Shown: positions 1 to 9,434 of the stretch, in pieces
Position numbering within the stretch: the first letter of the stretch is position 1
Layout of the letters: each line of letters starts with the position of its first letter
From: JAWKNZ01 sp041391425
GTDB lineage: Bacteria; Bdellovibrionota_B; Oligoflexia; Oligoflexales; JAWKNZ01
Assembly (NCBI GenBank): GCA_041391425.1
Contig: JAWKNZ010000017.1
Location: 3,207-67,206 of the forward strand
DNA length: 64,000 nucleotides
Direction of reading: 5' to 3'
Program-made: the position numbers and the translations under genes
Notes under the pieces: model-generated
The model's database searches: none
Told to the model about the DNA's origin: nothing
Seen by the model: only the letters and a program-made list of their open reading frames with translations

Positions 1-75
1 TTTAAATTCAACGGTTTTTTTGTCATCTGCAAGCTTTCCATGTCGCACGTGGTGCGGGCAACGATTGCAACCCAT
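1..75 (-). CDS. Partial small Cys/His-rich protein (N-terminus only)
   Basis: An ATG at 73-75 on the minus strand opens a frame that runs off the left edge after 25 codons. Its first residues read MGCNRCPHHVRHGK, with two cysteines and three histidines that could bind a metal. A strong ribosome site (AAGGAAGG) lies about 7 bases upstream, which is the main support for a real gene start. I do not recognise the family. The rest of the protein is outside the window, so no function is proposed. Confidence 0.5.
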   Translation of the reverse strand, partial: MGCNRCPHHVRHGKLADDKKTVEFK

Positions 76-605
76 GATCCATTCCTTCCTTGGTTTGTAT
101 GTTAAACATACTGAGAAATTACCTGGATATTGCTTGTATAAAAGTCATGTAGGGCGCTGAAATGATACCTTGCTATATAGTAATTTCTTCTAAATAAGAT
201 GCCTTTAACTTCATTGTTTGAAGGCACTATTGATTAAATTACCAGCAGATTTTTGGCATCTTGTCTTTCAGCTCCTTTTTTGAGACCTTTGCTTTAGCCT
301 AGAATTTTGATAGGGCATACAAGGCCCAAATCAGGAACACTAAGCGCTATACAATCAAGCCTAGGTGCTTTGCTATTCTCAGCACTTTGTTAAAGCCAGA
401 GTTATTAACTTTTTAATTGCTCAAAATGGATTACTAGAGATACTAATGCACATAGGTGTGAGAATGCAACGAAAAATTTACTGTTAGTACTTGTTTTTTT
501 AGGAAAAATTTATTTCTATGGTTTACTAAAAAATAGATCTTTGTTAGCGTTTTTAGAATGTTATATCTTGAGTTAGTAGATTATTTTTTTCATTATGAGG
601 TCACC
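76..605. other. Intergenic region, no gene seen
   Basis: About 530 AT-rich bases separate the left-edge minus-strand gene from accD. Reading both strands I find only short open stretches without ribosome sites, no tRNA-like fold and none of the repeat families found elsewhere in the window. It probably holds divergent promoters, but I cannot point to convincing -35/-10 pairs. Confidence 0.4.
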
Positions 606-1469
606 ATGGGTTGGGCAAAAATAGAAAAAGCACCTCTTTCGAAAACTGAGAAACGAGATACGCCTGATGGCCTTTGGCAGTCATGCAATCAATGTGGTGA
701 AATTGTTTTTCGTAAGGATTTTGAAGCGAATCAAAATGTTTGTCCTAAATGCCAATACCATTTTCCTTTAGCGGCGCCTGAGAGAATTCTTTACTTCTTG
801 GATCCAAATTCGTTTAGTGAAAGCGATAGTGAGCTAAGTAGCACTGATCCGTTAGAGTTTAAAGATAGTAAGCCATACGCTAAAAGGATTGAAGAGTCTC
901 GAAAAAAAACTGGGAGGAATGATGCATTTATTTCTGGTGAAGGGTTACTTGAAGGGAAGCCAATTCAAATAGGAGTTTTCGACTTTCGCTTCATGGGTGG
1001 AAGTATGGGCTCTGTTGTTGGAGAAAAAATAGCACGTGTATTCAAGCGTTCATTAGAAAAGAAGCAGCCTGCAGTGATTTTTTCCGCATCTGGTGGAGCG
1101 AGAATGCAGGAAGGAATATTGAGTTTGATGCAAATGGCCAAAACATGCACTGCTCTGTCCTATCTAAAAGATGCTGGCATTCCTATGATTTCCGTTATGA
1201 CAAATCCGACTACAGGAGGAGTTGCTGCGAGCTATGCTATGCTGGGCGATATTAATATTGGCGAACCTGGAGCATTAATTGGTTTTGCGGGACCCAGAGT
1301 TATCAGACAAACAATTGGAGAAAGCCTTCCTGAAGGTTTTCAACGCTCAGAATATTTGCTGGATCACGGTATGCTCGACCTAATTTGTCATCGAGAAATG
1401 CTGAGATCAACTATAAGTCAAATTTTATCTATACTATACCAACCAGCTAGTGATGGCCTTGGGAAATGA
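606..1469 (+). CDS. accD: Acetyl-CoA carboxylase carboxyltransferase subunit beta
   Basis: The beta half of the carboxyltransferase that moves CO2 from biotin-BCCP to acetyl-CoA, making malonyl-CoA for fatty-acid synthesis in the cytoplasm. The protein is 287 aa, normal for the family. It has the N-terminal four-cysteine zinc finger (C27, C30, C46, C49), then the crotonase-like core with SASGGARMQEG and the NPTTGGVAASYAMLGD stretch. An upstream in-frame ATG at 558 exists, but the ATG at 606 has a GAGG site just before it and gives the usual MGW start, so I chose it. The stop overlaps the folC start by 4 bases (ATGA), implying translational coupling. Confidence 0.95.
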   Translation: MGWAKIEKAPLSKTEKRDTPDGLWQSCNQCGEIVFRKDFEANQNVCPKCQYHFPLAAPERILYFLDPNSFSESDSELSSTDPLEFKDSKPYAKRIEESRKKTGRNDAFISGEGLLEGKPIQIGVFDFRFMGGSMGSVVGEKIARVFKRSLEKKQPAVIFSASGGARMQEGILSLMQMAKTCTALSYLKDAGIPMISVMTNPTTGGVAASYAMLGDINIGEPGALIGFAGPRVIRQTIGESLPEGFQRSEYLLDHGMLDLICHREMLRSTISQILSILYQPASDGLGK

Positions 1470-3157
1470 ACTCATCTTCAGAAAAAATAGAGCTTGAATT
1501 TGAGTGCTTGTTCTCCAAAAGAGCATCAAAGATAAAGCCTGGATTGGAGCGTATCAAATCAGCATTAAGCTTTTTCCCATTTTTACTAAATCCATCTGAT
1601 GACAACGGTAAGAATGTTTTTGGCATTCAGGAGTTTAAGTCGCTAGGAAGTGCAGTGGCTAATTTACATAAGTTTGATGAAGATATTTTTTCACCTAAGC
1701 AAAATAGAAAACCCGGAAATAAGGCAGCTTCTAAAAGGCCGTATAGGATTTTAGTCGGAGGTACGAACGGGAAAGGTACAACTTCTGGCATGCTATTCCA
1801 TCTGCTTTCTAATGCTGGTTATAAAGTAGGGTTATTCACTTCGCCGCATATATGCCATTTTCGTGAACGTATTCAGGTGACGGGTGAGAATATCGACGAT
1901 TTATCTCTTTCGTCCTTATTGAACGATATACGTGGAATACTTCCAAAACAATTATACGATGACATGTCTTTTTTTGAAGTATCCACGGTAATGGCGTCTC
2001 TGGCATTTTTCCACCACAAGTGTGACGTCGAAATATATGAAGTTGGTTTGGGTGGGCGTTGGGATAGTACAAATATTTTTGATCCAGACTTATCTATCAT
2101 CACTTCTATCGGCTATGACCACCAAGCTTGGTTAGGAGAGACATTAGAAGAGATTTTGAATGATAAGCTCTATATTGGACGGAGTGGAAAGCCTTTGCTT
2201 TGGGGAGAGCCTTGTCTTGGAAAGGACAGGCAAGGATTATTAGAAATCCTTACGCAAAGAAGTACAACTGATGGATTTTTGATACATAATATTTGTGAAC
2301 TGGCAAAAAAAGAAGGCAATAGTTTTAGCCTCCATTTGCCAGCTATCAAGAACATCTATTTTGATTTTCCAAAATGGTTTGACACTTCAGCTCAGGTTAT
2401 CAGAGACAATTTTCTTTTGTCTTTTTCGGCAATGATTTATTTTTTAAGCGATATTGAAGGTAAATCTAAGGATTGTACTGTCTCTATATCCCGAAACGCT
2501 TTGAAAAAATTTGCGGGACCAGAGACTCACTGGCCTCCTAGCCTGATTGGAAGGTTTCAGCCGCTTACCGTCAAGGAATCATTATCAGGTAAAGTGTTTC
2601 CTATGATTGTTGACGTGTGCCACAATATTGATTCTGTTTTAAAGTTGATAGAAAATATTAATAAGCTGGCGAAGGACCAAGCTGCTGAGGCACAAGGAAT
2701 TAGGGCGGTAAAGCCATATATGCATACTGAGGATGCCTTTCGCAGAGATCAGACGCATGGTACTGATTTTAATAGGGAGCTTTGCCTCTCAGGTAAAAAA
2801 AAGTTACCCGGCATCGTCTCGATAGCGAAGGATAAAGAAGTTGTAAAATTACTACAACATTTACGCAGTGTTTTAGATCCAATTGTGGTATTTAAAATGG
2901 ATAACGATCGCAGTTTAACACGCGAACAAATCAGCCCGCTTGCTGAAAATATGCACTATGCTGACAGTTTTTCGGCAGCTTGGCGTTTTGCTACAGAGCA
3001 CTTTGACGTTTTTCAGACACCATGGGTTGTCTGCGGGTCATTTTTTGCTGTTGGTGAGGTTCTTAATTATTTTGATGCTTTTCCAAAAAAACCGCAAATG
3101 CAAACAGCCCTGTTGGGTTCCTTTACATCTGAATATCCTTTGGATGTCTTTAGCTAG
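1466..3157 (+). CDS. folC: Folylpolyglutamate / dihydrofolate synthase (FolC)
   Basis: A Mur-ligase family enzyme that adds glutamate to dihydropteroate and to folates, using ATP. The P-loop GGTNGKGTTSGML lies near residues 98-110. It is followed by the FTSPH motif and the conserved YEVGLGGRWDSTN region that binds metal and nucleotide; DVCHNIDSV marks the C-terminal ligase domain. At 563 aa it is clearly longer than the usual 420-450 aa, through a long N-terminal lead before the P-loop and extra sequence in the C-terminal domain. It overlaps accD by 4 bases. The accD-folC order is common in bacteria. Confidence 0.9.
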   Translation: MNSSSEKIELEFECLFSKRASKIKPGLERIKSALSFFPFLLNPSDDNGKNVFGIQEFKSLGSAVANLHKFDEDIFSPKQNRKPGNKAASKRPYRILVGGTNGKGTTSGMLFHLLSNAGYKVGLFTSPHICHFRERIQVTGENIDDLSLSSLLNDIRGILPKQLYDDMSFFEVSTVMASLAFFHHKCDVEIYEVGLGGRWDSTNIFDPDLSIITSIGYDHQAWLGETLEEILNDKLYIGRSGKPLLWGEPCLGKDRQGLLEILTQRSTTDGFLIHNICELAKKEGNSFSLHLPAIKNIYFDFPKWFDTSAQVIRDNFLLSFSAMIYFLSDIEGKSKDCTVSISRNALKKFAGPETHWPPSLIGRFQPLTVKESLSGKVFPMIVDVCHNIDSVLKLIENINKLAKDQAAEAQGIRAVKPYMHTEDAFRRDQTHGTDFNRELCLSGKKKLPGIVSIAKDKEVVKLLQHLRSVLDPIVVFKMDNDRSLTREQISPLAENMHYADSFSAAWRFATEHFDVFQTPWVVCGSFFAVGEVLNYFDAFPKKPQMQTALLGSFTSEYPLDVFS

Positions 3158-6100
3158 CTATATCTTACTTGCCAATATAATGCTTGCACAAGAGTCTGCT
3201 GAGAATATAGGGGCAGATGATAACAATGCTGAAATGCAAGATACTTTCTCTCCGCTTGCAGGACCACAAGTTTTTTTTGATGCACAGTCTTCTCGTTTTA
3301 GTCGTGATGGGACTAAGCAGATTTTTATGGGCAATGTTATCGCTATAACAGCGAATACATTTGTAGGGGCTGATAAAATCGAAGTTGATCGTACCAAGAA
3401 TTTAATTTCAGCGGAAGGTAACATCATTGTTTTAACTTCTGATCAAGTCTTTCTGGGATCATCAATGCAATACAATATTGCCAGTGATGATATTGAGATT
3501 CAAGATGCAGTGCTGACAACAAATGATAGCAGCAAAGTTGCAGAAATAAAGAGAGATATTCTTGGCTTCAGTGACGAAGAATTAAAATTTGAAGCGGCAG
3601 TAAAAGAAAGGCTGTCGGAGATTGAAACAGAAAAAATTGATTTGAAGGAAAGGTTTAGGCGAGAGCATCATACGGCCAATGAGCAACAAATTCAAAATAT
3701 GATTGATCAATATACGCTGTTATTGGAACGAGAAAAGCTCATTAGAACGCAGGAGAATAAAGTTTTATTGACGATGCCAAATGACCTGCGTAATTCTTAT
3801 AAACGTAGGCGAATTTTTATAGAAGCTAAAAGAAAGGAAAATTTTAAAATTGCCAAGGGAGCTTTAGAAGCCACTTATTTTAAGCTTAAAGGGAGCAGGA
3901 TTACCCGTGTAAATAAGAGTGATATTGCAGCAGAACAGGCGTTTATGACTACTTGCAAATGTGACGATGATGAAACCCCTGCTTGGGGATTTAGAGCGAG
4001 TAATATAGAAGCGCAAGTAGGAGGGTATGCAGATTTAACACATCCGGTCTTGGAAGTTAAAGGGATTCCAGTCTTGTATCTACCTTATTTAAAGTTGCCT
4101 CTTAAGAATCAACGACAATCTGGATTCTTATTGCCGGTATTTAATTATGAAAAAAAAAGCGGAACGATTTATTCTCAGCCAGTGTTTTTTGCATTTAGCG
4201 ATTCGACAGATGCAACTGCGAAAATTGATTGGATAGAGCGTCGCGGTACCAGATTAGGCTTGGAATATAGGCGGCAGATACGAAACTATAGTGGATGGAC
4301 GCTACAGCTCGAGGGCTTAAGAGATCGGCTGTGGGTGGATGAGATGACTGCTAGAAGGGATCTCATTGATATTTATTCAGATGGTCTGACTGAAGCTCGT
4401 AAGGTTTACTCGGGGCAGAGCGAACAAGATAATTCAGCAGATAATGAGATAGGTAAGCCTGCCTGGTGGGAGCAAGATGGTATAAAAAATGACAAATTAT
4501 TCGGCACATGCTTATTATCAGAGGAAGATGAAAAATATTGCCAAGTTGGCTTAAAGAAAAAAATGGGAGCTCCCCTTAATGATTGGCGAGGACGGTTTTT
4601 TTGGCAGGGAGGTTTTTTCTTTGCTCCGCGTTTATCGTTGGTGAGTGAAGGGGAGCTACTGTCAGATCACCGCTATGCTGATGAACTTTATTTTGCTGAA
4701 TCGCTGCAAGATGTTTTAAGCGAGCAAGAGAGGGCACAAAGTTTTTCTAAAATAAAATGGTTTAGTCACTTAGATACACGAAATTTATATTTGGGAATTG
4801 GCTCATTTTTTGGTGACCATATGTATTTGGATGGGCGTTTTTCTGGGCAACAGATCCCTATAGGCTTCAAAGCACACAGCAAATATGTTTCCATATTACC
4901 TAATAATTTTCCTGTAACCACATATGGCCAGGCACATTTTGATGGTTATAAGATTGAGGATAATGAATCTCTTGAAGAGGAAGGTATAAGTCCAAGCGTT
5001 GCCAATGAAAACTCCCTGAGTAATGGCTATTGGCAAAGAGCTCGGCTGCGTCTTTTGACACCACTTGTAACCCAACAAGTTATCACTATGAATCATTTTG
5101 CAGATTTTGAAAATAGATGGATCCACCACAGTGGTTTAAAGACTAAGTCGAGTCGGATTCAAAGTTGGCGAACAGGATTGAAGTTTGATCTACCTCTTGA
5201 TGGCAGTATGAAGTTGCCAAAATGGTTCCAAGATAAAACTCTTTTACCCGGAGAGTTAGCAAAGGAAAGCTACCTAAAGCATGAGATGAACTGGGGAGTT
5301 GTGCTGTCTTTACGTCCAGTTGTGGTTAGAGAAGGCCTTTATGGAAATGTTTATGACTTGCTGGGTGAAAATGGACAAGCATTACCTAATAGCAAAAGTT
5401 TGACGTATTTTGCCTCTGATCAAAAGGTTTTGCCAGAAGACCATGAATTCGCATTATCTGAAGATTCAATGATTCCTGAAAAAAAAGTGATTTTTACCAC
5501 TAACCATAGTTGGAGTTTTTTCGATCGAGGGTGGAATCTCCTTCCGGCTAAAACGAAATCTAATAGTAGTTTAGCCTCTGATGATAATTCCAACACACAA
5601 AAAGATGGCCAAGGTAAGGATGCTGGCATTGACGCAAAAGCTGAGCAGAAAATGTCCTTACATGAGATCGCCCGTGATGAATTGCTTTATAGCTTAGATA
5701 GGCCTGTTAGTAGTAGCGAGGATATGTTTGGGGATGATAAATGGTTTATCAACCGCTATAGAATGGTTGATAGCGGAGAATTTAGACCGCTGAGCTTTTC
5801 GGGAGAAATTAGTTACGATTTTTTCTTAGAAGAATTGAGAAAAGAACAAAAACCTTTATTTGAAGAAAAAGTTCGTCATAATGAAGATGTCGATAAGATT
5901 GCTGATAATGTTTTGAACACTGATCCAGATAACCCAGAAGTTCAAAAAGAAGCAGCCGAGATTAGAAGAAAACAGAAAGTTAAGGTGGACCCCTTGCCAC
6001 AGCCTTGGTCGACACTAAAAACAAATTTGCTTTTCCGCGTGAGTAATTGGTCTTTGAGTGGCAGTGTTAATTATAATTTATATGAAAAGAAGGCCACTAA

Positions 6101-6551
6101 GGTGATTTCATCTTTAACTCTTCCTGTTGTATGGAGTACGGGGGTAAGTTTTGCCTTTCAAATTGATAACTCTTCGGGCTTGGATAGTTATGGTGAGTTT
6201 ACCGATTCTATCGAGAAGACTCGATCGGTAAGCATAGTGACGAGGCCTATTAAAAGGATCACTTTGTCGACAATTATGGCCGACAAAACTAGTGCTAACC
6301 AAACATTATCTTCGCAAAAGAACAATCGATATTTTAGCGATAACTATCAAACAGCTGTAGGTATGTCTTATTTAGATAGGTCTGAGTGTTGGGGGTTAAG
6401 CTTTTCTAGAATTAAAAAATATGAGACTGATGAGAGGCAGGCAACATATTTGATTCAATTAGTAGTGAATTTCGCCGGGCAAACGAGATCTCTGCCCAAT
6501 ATGTCTCCTGGAATCATCAGCTCATTGCCGGTCGGTGAATCACAGGAATAA
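3075..6551 (+). CDS. lptD: LPS-assembly outer membrane protein LptD (OstA family)
   Basis: The outer-membrane beta-barrel that, with LptE, inserts lipopolysaccharide into the outer leaflet. After a signal sequence comes an OstA/LptA-like domain (IFMGNVIAITANTFVGADKI, then GNIIVL). The diagnostic LptD stretch follows: TTCKCDDDETPAW, GIPVLYLPYLKLPL and RQSGFLLP. The rest is barrel strands. At about 1,158 aa it is well above the 750-800 aa of enterobacterial LptD; charged, probably extended inserts (around 3540-3880 and 5560-5990) explain the excess. The start is uncertain: ATG 3075 gives a signal peptide with a basic n-region (MLFQKNRKCK), while ATG 3144 gives a shorter one. Both overlap the end of folC. 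Confidence 0.9.
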   Translation: MLFQKNRKCKQPCWVPLHLNILWMSLASYILLANIMLAQESAENIGADDNNAEMQDTFSPLAGPQVFFDAQSSRFSRDGTKQIFMGNVIAITANTFVGADKIEVDRTKNLISAEGNIIVLTSDQVFLGSSMQYNIASDDIEIQDAVLTTNDSSKVAEIKRDILGFSDEELKFEAAVKERLSEIETEKIDLKERFRREHHTANEQQIQNMIDQYTLLLEREKLIRTQENKVLLTMPNDLRNSYKRRRIFIEAKRKENFKIAKGALEATYFKLKGSRITRVNKSDIAAEQAFMTTCKCDDDETPAWGFRASNIEAQVGGYADLTHPVLEVKGIPVLYLPYLKLPLKNQRQSGFLLPVFNYEKKSGTIYSQPVFFAFSDSTDATAKIDWIERRGTRLGLEYRRQIRNYSGWTLQLEGLRDRLWVDEMTARRDLIDIYSDGLTEARKVYSGQSEQDNSADNEIGKPAWWEQDGIKNDKLFGTCLLSEEDEKYCQVGLKKKMGAPLNDWRGRFFWQGGFFFAPRLSLVSEGELLSDHRYADELYFAESLQDVLSEQERAQSFSKIKWFSHLDTRNLYLGIGSFFGDHMYLDGRFSGQQIPIGFKAHSKYVSILPNNFPVTTYGQAHFDGYKIEDNESLEEEGISPSVANENSLSNGYWQRARLRLLTPLVTQQVITMNHFADFENRWIHHSGLKTKSSRIQSWRTGLKFDLPLDGSMKLPKWFQDKTLLPGELAKESYLKHEMNWGVVLSLRPVVVREGLYGNVYDLLGENGQALPNSKSLTYFASDQKVLPEDHEFALSEDSMIPEKKVIFTTNHSWSFFDRGWNLLPAKTKSNSSLASDDNSNTQKDGQGKDAGIDAKAEQKMSLHEIARDELLYSLDRPVSSSEDMFGDDKWFINRYRMVDSGEFRPLSFSGEISYDFFLEELRKEQKPLFEEKVRHNEDVDKIADNVLNTDPDNPEVQKEAAEIRRKQKVKVDPLPQPWSTLKTNLLFRVSNWSLSGSVNYNLYEKKATKVISSLTLPVVWSTGVSFAFQIDNSSGLDSYGEFTDSIEKTRSVSIVTRPIKRITLSTIMADKTSANQTLSSQKNNRYFSDNYQTAVGMSYLDRSECWGLSFSRIKKYETDERQATYLIQLVVNFAGQTRSLPNMSPGIISSLPVGESQE

Positions 6552-6582
6552 TTAGATCAAAATGACATAAGGTGCTATATTT

Positions 6583-6732
6583 GTAACTATTCAGTGTGTT
6601 TTTTATCTGATCGTACCCGTCATCCTGAGTGAAGCGAAGGATCTATTTCACAATTTCGAGATCCTTCACTTCACTCAGGATGACGATGTATCAAGCGACA
6701 TATTGAAGGGAAAAGATACGCTGAATAGTTAC
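6583..6732. mobile_element. 150-bp MITE-like palindromic element, copy A
   Basis: Non-coding element whose ends are inverted repeats beginning GTAACTATTCAG. Inside is a near-perfect 26-base inverted repeat (6619-6644 and 6659-6684, core GTCATCCTGAGTGAAG). It lies just after lptD and upstream of a lipoprotein gene. A second copy sits at 32106-32269. The flanks here (CTATATTT and CATATTTT) are similar but not an exact duplication. It encodes no protein and would need a transposase supplied in trans. Confidence 0.8.
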
Positions 6733-6782
6733 CATATTTTGAATATAGTATCACGATCGAGTAATGGTGTAATTTTATGTGT

Positions 6783-8627
6783 ATGAAAATCGCAAACTTA
6801 TGTCTAGTGATTTATTTTTTATCGATAGCTGGTTGTAAATTTTCTACTTCAAAGTCAAAATTTACTCCTGCTGCCGTGTTTTCTAAAAGTCAATGCCAAC
6901 CTGTCAAGCAAATGGATTCTAGAACATTTTCCGAGTTGCAGTCGTTTAATATTGCTCTTATGGCTGCTGAGAGAACTTATTTAAATAAAAATAATACTAG
7001 TTTATTGCCAGAGCAAAAGGGTGAGCTGTTTATAGGTGAACTTAATAAGATAATTGCGGGTTCAATTGACAAAATCAGTAGAGCTTTAAAGACCGAAGTA
7101 AAGGAACTTGATGATATTGATAGGATCGAATCGGGACCAGCACGTTCAATTATTGAATCGATGATTCAATATAGGATAGCTAGGTATTTAGTCCACGAAA
7201 CTATAACTTTTGAAGACCAGGCATGGGGCGGCTTAGATTATTTTTTAAAAAGCTTTGATAACTTTGATGGCTTGGGAAGAACAGGTAAAAGACTTTCTGA
7301 TGCGTATGAGGCTTTTAATATAAGAATTACGGATTATGTCGAAAACCAGAGGGAAGGCCAGGAGTCAAGTTACCGAATCTATTATGCTATTAAATTGAAA
7401 AGTTTGATCTTGCGTTTGATGAATTTAGAAATTGAGCAGATAAATTACCGCAATAGACAAATATACGATGATTGGCAGGAGATTAGAGAAAATTTGGAAT
7501 ATATCCCGTGGATATATGGGGGGAGTGGCCTTGTCTTTTCGTATGTTTTTGTTGCCGGTAATATTATTCATCAGGCTACGAAAATTGGACTTAGAACAGC
7601 ACTTAAGATTATTGGCAAAAAAATTCCACATAGTAGTAAAAAAATAATCGATTGGGCCTCACGTGCTGGCGCTGCTACTGTGATAGGTGCGAGTGGTTCT
7701 GCTGGTGCTATGGTTTCAAAGCATTATATTGAAGCTTTTCAGACTGCTAAGGAACAAGCCTTTATTAAAGGTAGTTCTTACACCTGTGAATTAGCTCATT
7801 ATGCGAAAGAAGCTGCGATTCACAGACCAGAAATCTTGTTGGACTCGATGCTTACAGGTAGTCTATTTGGAGTCGGCGGTTCTATGTTTTTATACCCATT
7901 TAAATCAATTGCTTTGAGGATAGCTGGAGTATGGGGAGTGGAAATTGCTGCTTCTACATCTGCTGCAATTGTTACCTCTAAGAGTGCACTTGGTTTCTTT
8001 ACGGATATGTTTGAAGGGTGGAACCTAGAGGCACTAGCTAACAAAGATTATGATGAATTGAAGTTTGATGCATACCAACAAAAAATGGAGCAAGCAAAAA
8101 GTATTGCAATTCGTAAAGCACTTTATGCTCAAGAAGCAATTTTGGTCGGAGCTTTGGCTCAACATTTAGCCTTTCATTCTGTCCATGCAATCAAGGCCGG
8201 CGCGGCAGCTATGCACGCACTTTATGCTTCTGGAGTTGATACGGTACCGACAGCGGTATTTGGTATGTGGGACATTTTTTTTAAACATATCGAAGAAAAC
8301 AAAATCGAGGCGTGCAGTTTTGATTCCAAATATAAAAATAAGTTAGTTAAGTACGCTGGTTATGCACACGGAGCAACAATTTTTGATGCTGCATATAACC
8401 AAGAAAACGAAACAAATGTGACGACCAGTGAGCCCCACTGGAAGAATTTATATACCCATCTAAAAGAATGCCTTTCTGAGGATTTAGCTGAAGGGCTTTT
8501 GGAAACTATATCGGGATTGCCGGCGACGAGTTTTGCAACTATCAACCCTACTGAACTTAATTTACCCAAGGGTTATGTCGTATCTGAGCAATTTAAAGAT
8601 TTAATAGAAGGCAATTCTGACCGTTAG
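6783..8627 (+). CDS. Lipoprotein of unknown function with internal membrane segments
   Basis: I do not recognise this 614-aa protein. It starts with a clear lipoprotein signal (MKIANLCLVIYFLSIAGC), predicting attachment to a membrane on the periplasmic side. The N-terminal third is helical and charged. The middle has several hydrophobic Gly/Ala-rich stretches (for example GGSGLVFSYVFVAGN, ATVIGASGSAGAMVSKH and LLDSMLTGSLFGVGGSMFLY) that look like membrane-inserting helices. The last part is again soluble-looking and contains two or three cysteines. A slightly earlier in-frame ATG (6777) is possible; neither has a strong ribosome site. It is a single gene, with MITE copy A directly upstream. 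Confidence 0.7.
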   Translation: MKIANLCLVIYFLSIAGCKFSTSKSKFTPAAVFSKSQCQPVKQMDSRTFSELQSFNIALMAAERTYLNKNNTSLLPEQKGELFIGELNKIIAGSIDKISRALKTEVKELDDIDRIESGPARSIIESMIQYRIARYLVHETITFEDQAWGGLDYFLKSFDNFDGLGRTGKRLSDAYEAFNIRITDYVENQREGQESSYRIYYAIKLKSLILRLMNLEIEQINYRNRQIYDDWQEIRENLEYIPWIYGGSGLVFSYVFVAGNIIHQATKIGLRTALKIIGKKIPHSSKKIIDWASRAGAATVIGASGSAGAMVSKHYIEAFQTAKEQAFIKGSSYTCELAHYAKEAAIHRPEILLDSMLTGSLFGVGGSMFLYPFKSIALRIAGVWGVEIAASTSAAIVTSKSALGFFTDMFEGWNLEALANKDYDELKFDAYQQKMEQAKSIAIRKALYAQEAILVGALAQHLAFHSVHAIKAGAAAMHALYASGVDTVPTAVFGMWDIFFKHIEENKIEACSFDSKYKNKLVKYAGYAHGATIFDAAYNQENETNVTTSEPHWKNLYTHLKECLSEDLAEGLLETISGLPATSFATINPTELNLPKGYVVSEQFKDLIEGNSDR

Positions 8628-8687
8628 CTTACCTGTACAGTAGGTCCATGATATTCTTATTGTTTCAAGCAGGGTTGTGCTCGAGTG

Positions 8688-9371
8688 CTATCTATTTCCT
8701 AAAAAATCTCGGACAATTGCGGCAGAAATGTTTTGACTCAGTTTGGTAAAATTTGTCTGGAAGGCTTCTTCTGCACGTAAAAATTGGTTATCTGTAGTTG
8801 TTGTGGCATTGTCCAGTAGTTTGTAGCTTCTTCCTAATTGGTAGGTTTTTTGAAATAATAGTTCTTGTTTTTTTAAGTGCCAAATTTTTATTTCGACCTT
8901 GATATTTTGTATTTCTTTATCGGCTAAAACATCAGGCTGAGTAAGTTTGTTGTATTGGCTTGGTAAAGCAGGATTAGTGGGATCAAATATTATCTCGTCT
9001 TGTTTTTTGGGTAGGGTTGTTGGGCTAATTTGCTTCGATGAAAACTGGCTTAGGTGTATTTGAACAAATGCGTCGGCCTTTTCAGGTTTCGTAATTCTTA
9101 ATTTTCCATTCGCTGCAAATGCCTGTTGAATGCTCTCCCATAATATCTCATGAGGTGCGACTTTTTGACTGCTATCAAAGACGGACTCAAATGCGATAGT
9201 TTTTACATCTGCAGGCGGATTTGAATGGATATTAGTAAAGCGGTAGGCGCAACCTGTACAAAATATAATCAAAGAATAAAAGGCTAAAAATGGCAAAGGG
9301 TTTCTTAAAGCCGGGTGGCATATTGAGACCATTGAACTTAGCTTTTGATATAGAGTATTTATAACAAGCAC
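8688..9371 (-). CDS. lptE: LptE-like LPS-assembly lipoprotein
   Basis: Probable partner of LptD: an outer-membrane lipoprotein that plugs the LptD barrel. The signal ends in the lipobox FCTGC followed by AYRFTN, and the next 60 residues follow the LptE pattern (PADVKTIAFESVFDSS, then a helix, then GKLRITKPEKADAFVQI). The length of about 227 aa suits the family. lptD lies 2 kb away on the other strand, supporting the call. The GTG at 9371 has no good ribosome site; an internal ATG at 9332 would give a more typical signal peptide and may be the true start. The family is weakly conserved, so the assignment is likely rather than certain. Confidence 0.7.
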   Translation of the reverse strand: MLVINTLYQKLSSMVSICHPALRNPLPFLAFYSLIIFCTGCAYRFTNIHSNPPADVKTIAFESVFDSSQKVAPHEILWESIQQAFAANGKLRITKPEKADAFVQIHLSQFSSKQISPTTLPKKQDEIIFDPTNPALPSQYNKLTQPDVLADKEIQNIKVEIKIWHLKKQELLFQKTYQLGRSYKLLDNATTTTDNQFLRAEEAFQTNFTKLSQNISAAIVRDFLGNR

Positions 9372-9434
9372 CTATTTTGAAATTTTGATAAGATAATATC
9401 TTAAGTAACCTCGGTCTGTTGGAGGTCTATCGAA

